NCBI GenBank assembly: GCA_004794655.1
Contig: SMMW01000018.1
Span: 1 to 64,000 of the forward strand
From: Marisa cornuarietis
Lineage: Eukaryota > Mollusca > Gastropoda > Architaenioglossa > Ampullariidae
Direction of reading: 5' to 3'
DNA: 64,000 nucleotides
Shown piece after piece: positions 11,492 through 20,811 of this stretch. A model generated the notes under the pieces. The model was not told where the DNA came from. It saw nothing but the letters and a program-made list of their open reading frames with translations, and made no database searches. A program made the translations under genes and the position numbers. How positions within the stretch are numbered: position 1 is the stretch's first letter; every line of letters starts with the position of its first letter.

Positions 11492-11834
11492 AGTCTACAG
11501 CCTACTCACCTGAAAACTTTTCTTGATCCGCTAAGCCGGTGTGGAGATCGTCCCTTGGCGAGGTTGTCGACACCAGCTGCTGAGAAAGAGGCGTCGCCAG
11601 CAGGCCGCTGAAGCTGTAGTGAGAAGGAGGCGGGGGAAGGTATCGCAGGTCAAGGTCGGATGCCTCCGGGTTCGAGGGCAAGGTCCCGAGGGAATGGCCA
11701 TAGCGGCCCGGGGGTGTAGGCGGGGTGATGCTGTGATGATGGTGGTGGTTGTGGAGGTTGGCATGTGGGTGGGGTGTTGGAGGGTCGTCCGCTCGGCTCT
11801 GCTCCATGAGGAACCTGTCCAGAGCGCGCTCCAT
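6443..11834 (-). CDS. Paired-class homeobox gene, aristaless/Arx/Pph13-like (gene span, 5 exons)
   Basis: Sequence-specific nuclear transcription factor. Joining minus-strand exons 11834-11510, 8858-8701, 8308-8221, 7280-7017 and 6540-6443 gives 933 nt, or 310 residues plus stop, with matching phases 1, 0, 1, 1. Domains in order: proline/histidine-rich N-terminus with an eh1-like repressor motif (YSFSGLL, 73-79); homeodomain 116-175 with R5, F8, L16, F20, W48, F49, Q50, N51 and R53 all present; proline-rich linker with LSMDW (240-244); OAR motif (about 290-304) just before the stop. The intron between homeodomain residues 46 and 47 is typical of paired-class genes. [15 protein letters not shown] resembles Drosophila Pph13 more than Arx or aristaless (VFTREELA), from memory of those families. 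No paired domain is seen. Members pattern nervous system, appendages or photoreceptors. An upstream coding exon remains possible. Confidence 0.85.
6763..6986. mobile_element. Foldback/MITE-like element with telomere-like core in homeobox intron 4
   Basis: Two inverted arms of about 56 bp (6763-6818 and 6929-6986) are nearly identical as reverse complements: GAATTCTTTTTCCCACATGA, a G tract, then AAATTCAGCCAATCGGAG. The central 110 bp contain three TTAGGG-type units (about 6848-6866) and an AATTGGGCAATTG palindrome. The structure fits a small non-autonomous inverted-repeat element or a large hairpin. I see no clear target-site duplication, so the mode of insertion is open. Confidence 0.7.
7017..7280 (-). 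CDS. Homeobox gene exon 4: proline-rich linker
   Basis: The acceptor (TTTATCCTGTGCAG, AG at 7282-7281) and donor (GGAG then GTTAGC at 7016) are both phase 1, matching the exons either side. It encodes 87 residues: a poly-proline/leucine stretch, then [16 protein letters not shown] and a hydrophilic tail. The LSMDW core resembles a short motif I recall from the C-terminal half of Pph13. Open frame, phase agreement and position between homeodomain and OAR exons support it. The donor is weak, so the exact 3' end is less certain than the rest. Confidence 0.7.
7636..7664. repeat. (CA)n microsatellite
   Basis: Dinucleotide tract in the intron between homeobox exons 3 and 4, preceded by (CCCA)n-like sequence at about 7622-7637. 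Confidence 0.85.
7681..8200. other. AT-rich part of homeobox intron 3
   Basis: No coding signal. A 14-base A run is at 8047-8060, and simple AATTCTAATT repetition lies at about 8153-8184, just after the exon 3 donor on the minus strand. Confidence 0.5.
8221..8308 (-). CDS. Homeobox gene exon 3: recognition helix of homeodomain
   Basis: The acceptor (CACCTGTTACAG, AG at 8310-8309) opens the exon in phase 0. It begins V47-W48-F49-Q50-N51-R52-R53 of the homeodomain and continues AKWRKQQK and a glutamine/glycine-rich stretch. The donor (GACATG then GTAAAC, GT at 8220-8219) leaves phase 1. Q50 places the protein in the Q50 paired-class group, which prefers TAAT sites with two- or three-base spacing when dimeric. 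Confidence 0.94.
8455..8686. repeat. 29-bp tandem array, 8 copies, in homeobox intron 2
   Basis: Eight head-to-tail units of exactly 29 bp, each starting ACCTTCA or GCCTTCA and containing TTATCCCTTTAC or TTGTCCCTGTAC. Neighbouring units share variants (two-unit register, and a TGTAC variant in the last three). The array fills 232 of the 392 bases of intron 2 and stops 14 bp from the exon 2 donor. No spacers, so not a CRISPR. Confidence 0.95.
8701..8858 (-). CDS. Homeobox gene exon 2: homeodomain residues 1-46
   Basis: The acceptor (TTTCTTTCATGGTCAG, AG at 8860-8859) is in phase 1 and the donor (GTACAG then GTAACT, GT at 8700-8699) in phase 0. It encodes [30 protein letters not shown] and [17 protein letters not shown], helices 1 and 2 of a paired-class homeodomain. 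The junction falls exactly at homeodomain residues 46/47. The substitution of Phe for the usual Thr at homeodomain position 30 is the notable family clue. Confidence 0.97.
8863..9189. other. Homeobox intron 1, proximal part
   Basis: AT-rich intronic sequence. The polypyrimidine tract of the exon 2 acceptor lies at about 8861-8890 (minus strand). No other feature is seen. Confidence 0.5.
9190..9580. repeat. GTGTGAGGGATTTGTGAGGA-type minisatellite
   Basis: Diverged tandem array built from GTGTGAGGGATTTGTGAGGA plus variable GTATGACGAAGTGTGCGAGA segments, higher-order units of roughly 45-65 bp. All three minus-strand frames stay open because the repeat lacks stops, giving Ser/His/Thr-rich repetitive peptides. 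This is a repeat artefact, not a gene. It lies in intron 1 of the homeobox gene. Confidence 0.9.
10316..10385. promoter_or_regulatory. Candidate homeodomain-bound enhancer in homeobox intron 1
   Basis: Three TAAT-core sites lie in 61 bp: TAATTA (10322-10327), TTTAATTGCATG (10334-10345) and CTAATTGG (10375-10382). The background is less AT-rich and more complex than its neighbours. AATTGCATGCCG recurs at 26533-26544 next to another TAATTA. Placement in the first intron of a homeobox gene suits an auto- or cross-regulatory element. Function is inferred only. Confidence 0.35.
10811..10866. repeat. (TG)28 microsatellite
   Basis: About 28 uninterrupted TG units; a shorter (CA)n lies at 10746-10767. 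Both are in homeobox intron 1. Confidence 0.97.
11402..11490. repeat. (GAT)29 trinucleotide array next to exon 1 donor
   Basis: About 29 pure GAT units (ATC on the gene strand). The array starts about 20 bp after the exon 1 donor on the minus strand, so it lies just inside intron 1. Long pure trinucleotide runs are usually length-polymorphic. Confidence 0.97.
11510..11834 (-). CDS. Homeobox gene exon 1: N-terminus with eh1-like motif
   Basis: The frame opens at ATG (11834-11832), encodes 108 residues plus one base, and ends at a near-consensus donor (TTTTCAG then GTGAGT, GT at 11509-11508) in phase 1, matching the homeodomain exon. The product starts [12 protein letters not shown], has a short His run (about residues 28-34), Pro-rich segments and YSFSGLL (73-79), which fits the Engrailed-homology-1 pattern used to recruit Groucho. 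A pyrimidine tract and AG lie two bases before the ATG, so this is probably a second exon preceded by a non-coding one. A further upstream coding exon is not excluded. Confidence 0.78.
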
Positions 11835-11839
11835 GTCTA

Positions 11840-12900
11840 AAAAAAGGTCATCAAAGAGAGCTATCCACAGATGTCAAACACAAATGTCATCCAGTAAAGT
11901 CATGCAAAAATATTTCAGAAAGATCATCCACAAAGACATGTTCCTAAGGCTGAAGCAGCTACTGAGCCCCATTAGCATTTTTACTGCTGTGTCGGAAGGC
12001 TTGATCTTCTCCCCATTAGCCCCATATTCAGCAGGAAGGTCAGGAAGGTCTGTGAAAATGTGAGAGAAAAACATTAACATCTAAGATCCATTTTCGTCTA
12101 CAGGTGGAAAACTAGAGTAAATACAATTTCCTCCTTGGACCTTCAAATTGTTATTCAAGTTCCTTCCGACACATTCATCAAGTCGCATATGTTTATGTTC
12201 TGTGAGGCACAACAAATAGTCTTTCTTCAATCCACTAGAAAACTACTAAACAAGGGTGATTACATGTCAGGGAAGAAATCGTAATGCTTTGACGGTTGGC
12301 TTCGGTTTTGAGGGTAAGGAGAAATTTGAGGGGTGGTGTTGCAAGAGGGGAAACTTTTTGGAATTGTTTGTTGGTGGAGTTGACAAGTGTGGTTACAGTT
12401 CTTAGTCACACACATCCGAGCTGCACAGTAGCACTGCATCTTTTTCTCTCTGTCTTACTTTTTTCTCTTGCCTCCAACCAAACTCTGAAATCTGACTTTA
12501 CAAAACAATGTGAGTTTTTAACATCAAGCCATGCGTGTGCCCATTGTATTTCGTATTTTGTGCCATTCATTTCTTTGTATTCGATAACTTTTTATTGAAT
12601 AGGCCTACCTTTTGACCGTGATATTTATAGTGCCATCATCTGTGATATAGATAAATTAATTAAGGTAACTAAGACAGTCAGCTCTATTTTAGCTCAAGAC
12701 TTTTACTGGTACATGTTATCAGGGAGCAGAGTGATTATTATAGCTAGGTGTACTGTGCTCAATCTAAAACACCCTCTGCATTCCATTGTCCTGTGTTTAT
12801 CTCTCCTTCGTGAAGAACAGATCGTTTTAGGTCCTTTATTGCGACAGCAGCTTCACTCAATTTAAGATGAAAACACATGAAGTTGTACTGTGTTGGGTTT
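11840..12900. other. Upstream intron/intergenic sequence
   Basis: No supported exon. Low-complexity AT-rich text with short frames only. Confidence 0.4.
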
Positions 12901-12927
12901 TTAAATTGTAATTGTGTGTGTGAGTGA

Positions 12928-12928
<1 letters not shown>

Positions 12929-12990
<62 letters not shown>
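12929..12990. repeat. (TG)31 microsatellite
   Basis: Long pure TG tract upstream of the homeobox coding exons. Confidence 0.97.
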
Positions 12991-13708
12991 GGATTAAGTG
13001 TGTACATATAAGGTGGAATGGATTTGAGCATGAGGGATTAAGAGGAGTGGGGGTATGACTGACAGTGTATTGAACTCTGGGGACATGTAATTTCCACAAG
13101 AATGAATAAAGTACTGTCATGTTGTCACAATTGTTTTAATACTGCAAAAGCTTTATCCAAAACCTTCACGTTTGCGCGAAAACAACTGATAATATGCTGC
13201 CTTTGGAAATAAAATTAATATTAATTTGATCAGATGTAGCTGACGGGTTTGTTTTCACAAATTAAATAAATACACGTAGGATTTCATGTTTGATATTTAG
13301 GTTGTCTGGAAAAATTGTTCAGTTATATTAATTTGTCTAAATTTCTTTTTCAGACAACCGGGAATAACTTTTCTCTTCCTCAAATCAGTTTTCAAGTCTG
13401 TATTTACGTTAAGAAATTCTGAAATTGATCGAAAAAGCGAAAAAGGTTATCAAACAAAAGCTATTAGCATAGAAGAGTCAAAAAGAAAATAATTCAAACA
13501 GAATAATTGTTTGACTAGTCTCAAAATACTTTGTTGGGGTTTTTTTTTTAACTATTTATTTCACATTTGCATATGGCGACGAAAGGAACATTCAGAGAGT
13601 GAGGCTTGTTTATGAATACAAGACTAAGAGAGTGCGAGAGAGGAAAATAAAGCGGCATCAACAATCAAAGCAGCAGATTAAGATATTAGGCACCGAGACT
13701 CGACTCAC

Positions 13709-13990
13709 AGCGGCGCTTCTGTAGAAGGCTTGACACAAGGCTAAGACACGGGCTGTCGTCGTCGTCGCCGTCGTCTTGGAGGTTGCTGGACGCCGTGGCG
13801 TGTTGGCGGCGGTTGGTAAATGTAATTTGGACGTCGCCTGGGCTGTGGATGTCCAGTCGGCGCGGCGCCAGATTTAATATTGGCCATTACCGGCACTTGT
13901 AAGGGTTCCATTCTCCCTGCATGCGCATTTCCCACCAATAGGATTTGATTTGGCGGTCATGTGATTAACCTCCTGACCCCTGTTACAAGC
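13709..13990 (-). other. Possible 5' non-coding exon / promoter region of homeobox gene
   Basis: A CpG-rich patch in AT-rich surroundings. On the minus strand it contains an ATTGG (reverse CCAAT) near 13935-13940, a GCGCATGC motif and a consensus-like donor (GCCGCT then GTGAGTCG, GT at 13708-13707). A 65-codon frame (13938-13741) ends in a stop before that donor, so it cannot splice on as coding sequence. The block could be the 5' UTR exon that joins the acceptor just before the ATG at 11834. Inference only. Confidence 0.3.
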
Positions 13991-14566
13991 GTTGACTCTG
14001 GCTGGCAGAGGGAAGAAACCTTACAGACGTTTTACTTTTTAGCTCGCCAGGGGTTAATGCTGCTCAACTTTCCCCCGGCAACGCAGACGGTAGACAGATC
14101 GCTAGGGATCTCACCAACCAAGCACGTGTATGCTGAATGAAAGGATCTCAAAGAACCTTCACCTGGACTACAATCGTATTTATTTTTCATTCCTATTGTC
14201 CTTAGAGTAGGTTGGCGAGCAACTTTCAAATGCAGGTGCTTCGTTTAAAGAGAGTACAGCAGCTATTCATACAAGGAACAACAAGGGGGATCGGTCTTCA
14301 TAGATATGTTGATGCTAAGTACTTAGGAAAATCATTTTCCCTGATATACGCACGATCCATCATACACACACGCGCATGTGGGTTTCAGGTATTCAGAACA
14401 TTAAATGATGCAGGCATTTGGAATGTTCTACGATATTCAGACTGTAGACCAACATGTCATCAAATTAGCCAGCGACTGCTAGTCATCGACGAAAAGTAAC
14501 AGGCAGTAATGAAAAGACGATGACAATTTCAGAAGGACAAAGGATACACTTGTTGATCTCCCGACG

Positions 14567-14594
14567 TGTCTGTCTGTCTGTCTGTCTGTCTGTC
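14567..14594. repeat. (TCTG)7 tetranucleotide repeat
   Basis: Seven TCTG units in intergenic sequence. Confidence 0.95.
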
Positions 14595-14976
14595 ACGATT
14601 TCCCCCTCGCTTTTAGTTTACGTTACCCTCGAGGAAGTAAATTTCGTGTAACGAAAAAGTTCTGGAACTTTCCTTCATCCTCCGCGATCGATGATTCGGA
14701 AAGCCAGCGCCACCTAGTTTTCTTCGCAGCGTGACGGGGAATGTCGTGCCGCGTATGTTGGCGGTCTTCCTGCCCAGAAATCTTGCACAGCTTCTCTTCC
14801 CTGCAACTTCCCTGACGTCAGTAAAAGTTAGTCTTGAAACTGGCGTGTCAGCTGCGCCCTGTGATTACTGCGCGTGAGGCTGTTGCTATAACCTTTGCCA
14901 AGAGGGTTTAAACAAAAATAATGTAACGGTGAATGATGATGCTACCTCAGAAAACAGTAGATATAATACAAGCACT

Positions 14977-15660
14977 ATATACACACTTTCTCTGCCAGGT
15001 GGCTTGTAGGAACAGCAAGCTAAAGGACAACTTCAACATTGCGACTGGTGTTAAACAGGGATGAATTCTCTCACCGTTCCTATTTATACTTGCCATGGAT
15101 TGGCTTATGAAACATTATATAAACAAAGAGGAATTCGTTGGAAAATTACATTTGTACTGGAAGACTCAGAATTTTCTGATGACATTGCTACGTTTTCCAG
15201 CCAAAACAAAGATGCGCAGAAAAAGATCAACAATCTGACCAGCACTGCTTCAAAAGTAGGACTTTAAGTAAACACACCCAAAACAAAAGAAATGACACAG
15301 AATTCAAAGTCTACAGAACCACACACAATTGATAACAAAGAAGTAGAGAACGTCCAACAATTTACATACCTTGGCAGTCTAGTAACAACAGATGCAGATA
15401 CAGAAAAGGACTTATCAAACCAAAACAAGCATTTGCATTCTAGAAGAATGTTGAAAGTCCAAAGCTCTAAAGAGCAATACAAAATAAATAATCTTCAGAA
15501 GGAATGTCCTTTTTTCGTCTTACTCTATGGAAGTGAGGGCTGGAAGATATCAGTAAAAATCAGGCAGTAACTAGAGACCTTTCTGTTAACAGAAAAAATG
15601 GAGGTTTTTAATGCATTCCTTATGTACCGCCTTAGGTACAAAAAGGACTATGTAAGTAAG
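14977..15660 (+). pseudogene. Decayed non-LTR reverse transcriptase fragment (different family from the first LINE)
   Basis: Plus-strand translation gives FNIATGVKQG, an in-frame TGA, then ILSPFLFILAMDWL, a typical RT block. After a frameshift it reads LEDSEFSDDIATFSS, which corresponds to the [F/A]ADD catalytic box with Ala changed to Ser. It continues QFTYLGSLVTTDADTEKDL and FVLLYGSEGWK. This wording (TYLGS..T, LLYGSE.W) is that of the LINEs often annotated as craniofacial development protein 2-like or endonuclease-reverse transcriptase in invertebrates. Multiple stops and frameshifts show that it is dead. Confidence 0.88.
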
Positions 15661-16110
15661 TAAGAATGAGGGTGAAGAGAAAGGTGATCAAAAGGGGGAG
15701 TTTATTAGGCTGGTCTTCAACAAAACTAGTTGATTTTTTTCATAGTTGTGGTACTGACTTTCACAAGCTGCCTCTGATTTGCTAGTTTTACAAAGTGAGT
15801 CTTTTAGTACTACACTGTTTGCTAGGGGTGTGGCTTCGAAATACATTTTGTAAAGAAATGAAGAATGGAAGAGGAAAAGAGAAAGATGTCACAGAAAACT
15901 TTTTAAAAATACAGGTACAACTGAAAAAAGAGAGAAATAAAAATGTATTGATATATATTTATAGAGTTATTATGGACCAGCTGTAGGTTAAAAGTTCCAC
16001 CACATCTATATCTATATTTGATCTTAAAGTAGTTGTCTCCTTTGCAAGTTTTTTTTTTTTAATTTACTTAATTTATGCTTTCTGTCTGGCTGATAAAATT
16101 ATCTTCAGTA

Positions 16111-16705
16111 CAGTAAAACCTCGACATACGAGTGAACCAATTATACGAGTGAATCGAGATACGAGCCAAAAATTCGTGGAAATTTTGTTCTTACTTACGA
16201 GCGGCAATTCCATATACGAGCTCGAGTCATTTATATTTCGTAGTGTAAAGACATAAAAGAGAATGTAGTCTTAGTGAAAATCTCAATGTTTTAAGTTAAC
16301 AACAGTGTAAATAGTGTTTGTCTCATCAGCTGATTCATTCAGCACCCGTCTGCTCTCCGGCTCCCTCCATCTTTCCCGCCATCTGCCTACCTCCGTTATT
16401 GACAGTCTTCGTCTCCTCCAAGGTAAGATTGATAAATATAACATATTCTTTCTTATTTTATTATCTGTATTATTTATATTATTGTGCCTGTAACATTTAC
16501 TATACAGTACTGTATATTATACCGTATTTACATATAAATTGTGTTGTTGTGGGAGGGTCGGAATGCATTAATCCTATTTCCTTTATTTTATATGGGAAAA
16601 TAGTTTCAATATATTACTTGGTTTGTTTGTTTGTTTGTTTTGGGGTTTTTTGTACATGCTAGCCCGGTTGTGGAACGGATTAAACTTGTATGTAGAGGAA
16701 AACTG
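16111..16705. mobile_element. Tigger/pogo-like non-autonomous DNA transposon (MITE)
   Basis: The left end CAGTAAAACCTCGACATACG directly follows a TA (16109-16110), the target dinucleotide of pogo/mariner elements. The right end at 16684-16705 (ACTTGTATGTAGAGGAAAACTG) is a decayed inverted copy of the left end, giving about 595 bp. Inner subterminal copies of the TACGAG motif lie at about 16142-16166 and 16195-16220. No transposase frame is present, so it depended on an autonomous Tigger-like relative. The right-hand TA is not preserved. Confidence 0.82.
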
Positions 16706-17269
16706 AACATCTGATTAGATATTCGATTAACCTAAAAGTTCACCTTAAAAATCGCCAATATTCTCTTGCCAGTGAAAAATTATAACAACCAGCTGTAATG
16801 AGTCAACAGCTACATCACACGCGTGTGACCTCGGGATCTAAGTCGCACCTGTTTGTCATGGAAACTGATGGGTGAGGGGAGAAGACTCGTCAAAGATGTA
16901 CCAACTGAAACAGTGAGTTGTTTACTTTTATGATCCGCCTGTCATTTCAACAAATATTCTTTTCATAATTCTCACAAAGAATGAAAATTGCCTTTTATTG
17001 ACAAAACTGTGGTGGGTTCTTTTCCTGGTGACACCAGAGTAATCTCAAACAGAAGTTCTGCTTCAGTTGTCCTGTCTCGTGTCAAATCACAAGGTTCTTT
17101 CCGATAACATGGATAAGTATTATCGTATCATCTTAGACAGATGGCGAACTAAAGTGTGAATAACTTCAAAGGTTGTTCTTTTCAATTTTCCTGTCGCATA
17201 TTATTTTGAGAAGTTTTTCTTGATGTCCTTGGTCGACCTGTCTGCTCTGCCTTTCTTCCCTTTTCCTCC

Positions 17270-17660
17270 GTCGTTTATTAGTTTAGTTACAGTTTTCTTC
17301 TTTTCTTTCTTTCTTTATTTTTATTTTTGGAATAATTTTTGATTTATTTATTTTTGCCTTTTTGTCTTGTTGGTTTATTGTGTTTTTATAAATTTCATCT
17401 TTTCATTATTATTTTTCATTTGTTTATCATTGTGTAACCTTTCTTTCGTTCTTTCTTTTACTTTTATATTTATTTTTCTTTCGTTGTTTCTTTCTTTTGT
17501 TTATCTTTTCTTTCTTTTTCGACTCATTGATTTTTTAAAATTTAGTTTATTCTTTTTATAATTTGCTCACTCTTTTATTATTTCATTAGTCATTCTTTTA
17601 TTCTGCTTTATAGCTTCTATCGTTCTCTCTCTCTCTCTCTCTCTTTCTTTCTGTCTAATT
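17270..17660. repeat. Pyrimidine-rich low-complexity tract
   Basis: About 390 bases dominated by TTTCTTT/TTTATTT on the plus strand, ending in (CT)n at 17626-17645. It could form a purine/pyrimidine-asymmetric structure. Frames through it are composition artefacts. Confidence 0.8.
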
Positions 17661-17699
17661 CTGTGAGCAATACATTTTCAAAAAACACAAGTCAACACT

Positions 17700-18492
17700 T
17701 GGCTTCAAACTATTTATTGTCAATATTGAAAAACAATATCAGCAGTTCAGCACATGCACAAACCGTCCAAACAATTCCGCGTAAAAATGCACGCAGATGC
17801 ACGGACGAATGGTGACAACAATGGAACGGTGCCTGACTAATGATGCATAGTCCAAATTACTTCTCACATGAAGACATACCTTTGCATTTATCCCAAAGAC
17901 ACTACTCTTTCTCTCTCTTTCTCTCTCTTTCTCTCTCTCCCTCCTCTTTCCCTTATGGCACAGTCACCATATACTCCATTACTATTGTGACTAAAGAAAG
18001 TTGAAAAACTGGATGAGCAGCATGACAGTGAAGAGCTCATTCTTCAGACTAAATATCACACATCTCTTACACTCGTTCTGATACCTTCAGCAAGGGGGAG
18101 TGGACAAGCATTGTTTCTGTTCTTACATGCTTGGTATAGTGGGTTTCATTTTCACCACACATATGCCCGTCCACTAAGCACTTCCAGATCAAAATACATT
18201 TTCTTTAAGAGGAGAAGCTTCGGCATTGCCAAGTGGCTCACCCTCGTGGTCACTTTTGTTCGCAAGGTGTGGACAATGCTCCGTACAATCCCTGCGTTTG
18301 TGGGAGCTGTACACGTGATCTCCTTCCTACCCTCTTGCAATTTCTTCATTCGTTCCCTTTCTTTCATATTTATCAGTCTGCTACCCTCCACCATCAAGTG
18401 TTCGCTTGAAAAAAAAAAGCAGTCTCTTGTTTGATATTAACGGCTTGGTGAAAAACAAAATTAAAACATGCGTAGGTATTTTCTCTCTCTCA

Positions 18493-18549
<57 letters not shown>

Positions 18550-20041
18550 GCATCCACATACGAACACGCTCGCCAATACACAGGATGCGGCACCTGGTCT
18601 TCTCGTTATCTCAGTCACCATCATTTTCATCACTTATCGCAAAGTGCACGATGGGTGCCTAATCAAAACACTAAAAGACTAGAACGAGGATTTAACGAGG
18701 GTTGGTGTGCACCACTTGTCACGATGATTAGGACTGTGTTTGAGAACTGCATGCTGCCCCTCAGGAAAGTTGATTCTGAGCAAATCCTATGCAAGAGTCT
18801 TGCCGTTAAATCACTTCAGTCAGTACATAAATTTCCTAAACTCCAGTGATCTCTCGAGTCAATGTTTGAGAAAACAATTTTCAATTTAATTAAATCAAAA
18901 GCATTATAGTTCAATCCTAAGTTATCTATTCCACTAAATCATGAAAATATTGTTATTAATTTCTAGTTTCACTTTGCTTCTAGCTATTGTCTAACAATTT
19001 CTACATTACATGTTTTGTAGGGATTTTTTAGAGCAGGAACTAAAATGTTTATCTTGTTTCTTTTTGCGAAATAATACAGCTTGATGTGATTTGCTTATTA
19101 ACACTTGGACAAAAATGATATTCTGGATTCCAATTTTTTTTTCTATCAGTCTCGTAGATGAGACGCAGGTTAGGTCCCACTTCTTACAACTGAAATAACG
19201 ACGTTTCAAAAATAAAATTTTTATTGATGAGTGCCAGTGATGGCAGGTGGGATGTCAGAGTGGTCGGTGCTTCCTGAAAGTACCAGAGCTGCACTTATAT
19301 TAAGGACAGATAAGCTACGTTCGAGCTGGTAATGGAAGACTTAAACATTAATTAACCGACCGTGACTTATAGCAGGAGGTCATCAGGTGAAGGCCACGGA
19401 GCAGGTACGTCGCAAGTTCGACTGAATGCAGCTTCACAGCTGAAAGTCTGTCACTCATGTCACGTGACGTGTGATTGTCTACTTCATGGCTGGACACCTC
19501 GCTTCTGTCCACTGGCTGTGCTGGTCGTTTCTTCTAGAATCTCGGGTGCCTGTCTTATTGCACGTCCCCTCAAAGGCTCATGTTTGAAAGACTAGGGTAT
19601 GATCTCTCGAACTTTTCCTGATGTCTAGAAGGCCCCGTGTTCTTTACACAGTGACCCGTCTTTCATTCGCGTCCAGTGGACATTATCATCGATCCTTTCG
19701 TCGTCTTCGAGTGATGACAGAACAGACGAAATATCCGAGATACTTTTGTTAGTTCTGCATTGAGATTCCAGTGTCTGAGTTCTTGATGATGGTAATGTCC
19801 TGGGTAGCGACTGTTGCTCGTGCGCTGGTAACACACGGTCTTTTCGCGTCAAAGGCCGGTTACTCGCCCAAGGCAACCCGTACAGAGCCTCACATAAGTT
19901 AGACAACTCGTTCATGCGGAAGACTGCGTGTCTTCCAGAGAGGAAGGCAAGTCCTTCAACTCTCCAAAATCTTCAACAAGCCAGAGGTTTGATCACGCAA
20001 GTTCCTATCAACACAGGTCTGTTTACCCATCTGGAATGGCC
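17700..20041 (-). other. Probable 3' flank/UTR of GALNT, no clear coding exon
   Basis: Downstream of the last recognised GALNT exon on the minus strand. Minus-strand AATAAA signals lie at 19220-19225 and 17713-17718. A 96-codon frame (19915-19625) has no lectin signature. Possible pieces of the third lectin repeat at 20022-19975 and 19983-19900 are in different frames. A (CA)n tract is at 18504-18548. Confidence 0.4.
18504..18548. repeat. (CA)n microsatellite
   Basis: About 22 CA units, preceded by (CT)n. Confidence 0.95.
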
Positions 20042-20042
20042 A
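19900..20042 (-). other. Scrambled candidate for GALNT third lectin repeat / C-terminus
   Basis: An AG at 20044-20043 would open a frame reading FQMGKQTCVDRNLRDQTSGLL before a stop, similar to the start of a third lectin repeat. In another frame (about 19983-19900) the text NLWLVEDFGEL...TQSSA-stop resembles a lectin repeat end plus tail. But the gap to exon I would be only 31 nt, too short for a normal intron, and no splice or single frame joins the pieces. It may be frameshift damage, a sequencing error or coincidence. Confidence 0.3.
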
Positions 20043-20073
20043 CTGTAGAGAGCCAGGAAAAGGTGAAGGACAC

Positions 20074-20181
20074 TTCCCACAACTGAAAGAACGAACCACT
20101 CACACATGGGGCAAGTCGTACGAACTCATTATCCACCGAAGTCACACACAGACCGGTCTGGTCCAACCGCAGCTGCCCATC
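20074..20181 (-). CDS. GALNT: GALNT exon I: second lectin repeat
   Basis: The acceptor (TCACTTTCTAAG, AG at 20183-20182) opens the exon in phase 0. It encodes [18 protein letters not shown] through [14 protein letters not shown], which has the paired cysteines and Q.W of a ricin B-type repeat and aligns with the beta repeat of GALNT2. The proposed donor (GGGAA then GTGTCC at 20073) is weak. Reading on without splicing runs to a stop 15 codons later with no lectin similarity. Confidence 0.85.
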
Positions 20182-20768
20182 CTTAGAAAGTGACACACAC
20201 ACAAAAACCAAGCCTTCTGTCAGCCAAAAACAAAATACATGTTTTTGAAGTTTTGCATGCGACACTTTCATAACGCAAACTTTTGACAAAATGGTGTTAT
20301 CCGGTTTTATCAAAAATAAGAACTATTTTGCTCTTGCCTATAACTTTAAGTATGATTTAAGAAAAAAAGACACAAAAGACCCCTTGCTTTTTTCTTGTTT
20401 TTCTCTGTCTTTCCTTTGCTTTCCAAGTATAGTCGTGTACTTAACGGCAGCAAAGAACATATGTATACTCACCACAAGGTTCCACTGTGGCTGAGGCAGA
20501 TGGCAACCATAGAGAGTCAAGCGTTTATTTGGTCCAGGTACCACACACCCACCACCCGCTTCCATAGCACCAGACAGGAAGAGCTGTATAGTCTGCAAGA
20601 ATAAGAGGCGTTTGTGATTTGTGGACCTGATCGAGGCCGAAGCTAATAATAATTATTATGATAATAACGAGAATTTTAGACGCACTCTTAATTCTTTCTG
20701 TCGGTTTTTGTTCCCTTTAGAATTTATGGTTGACTGTTCAGTTGGAAAAAGGTGCTTAAGTGTAATGA

Positions 20769-20811
<43 letters not shown>

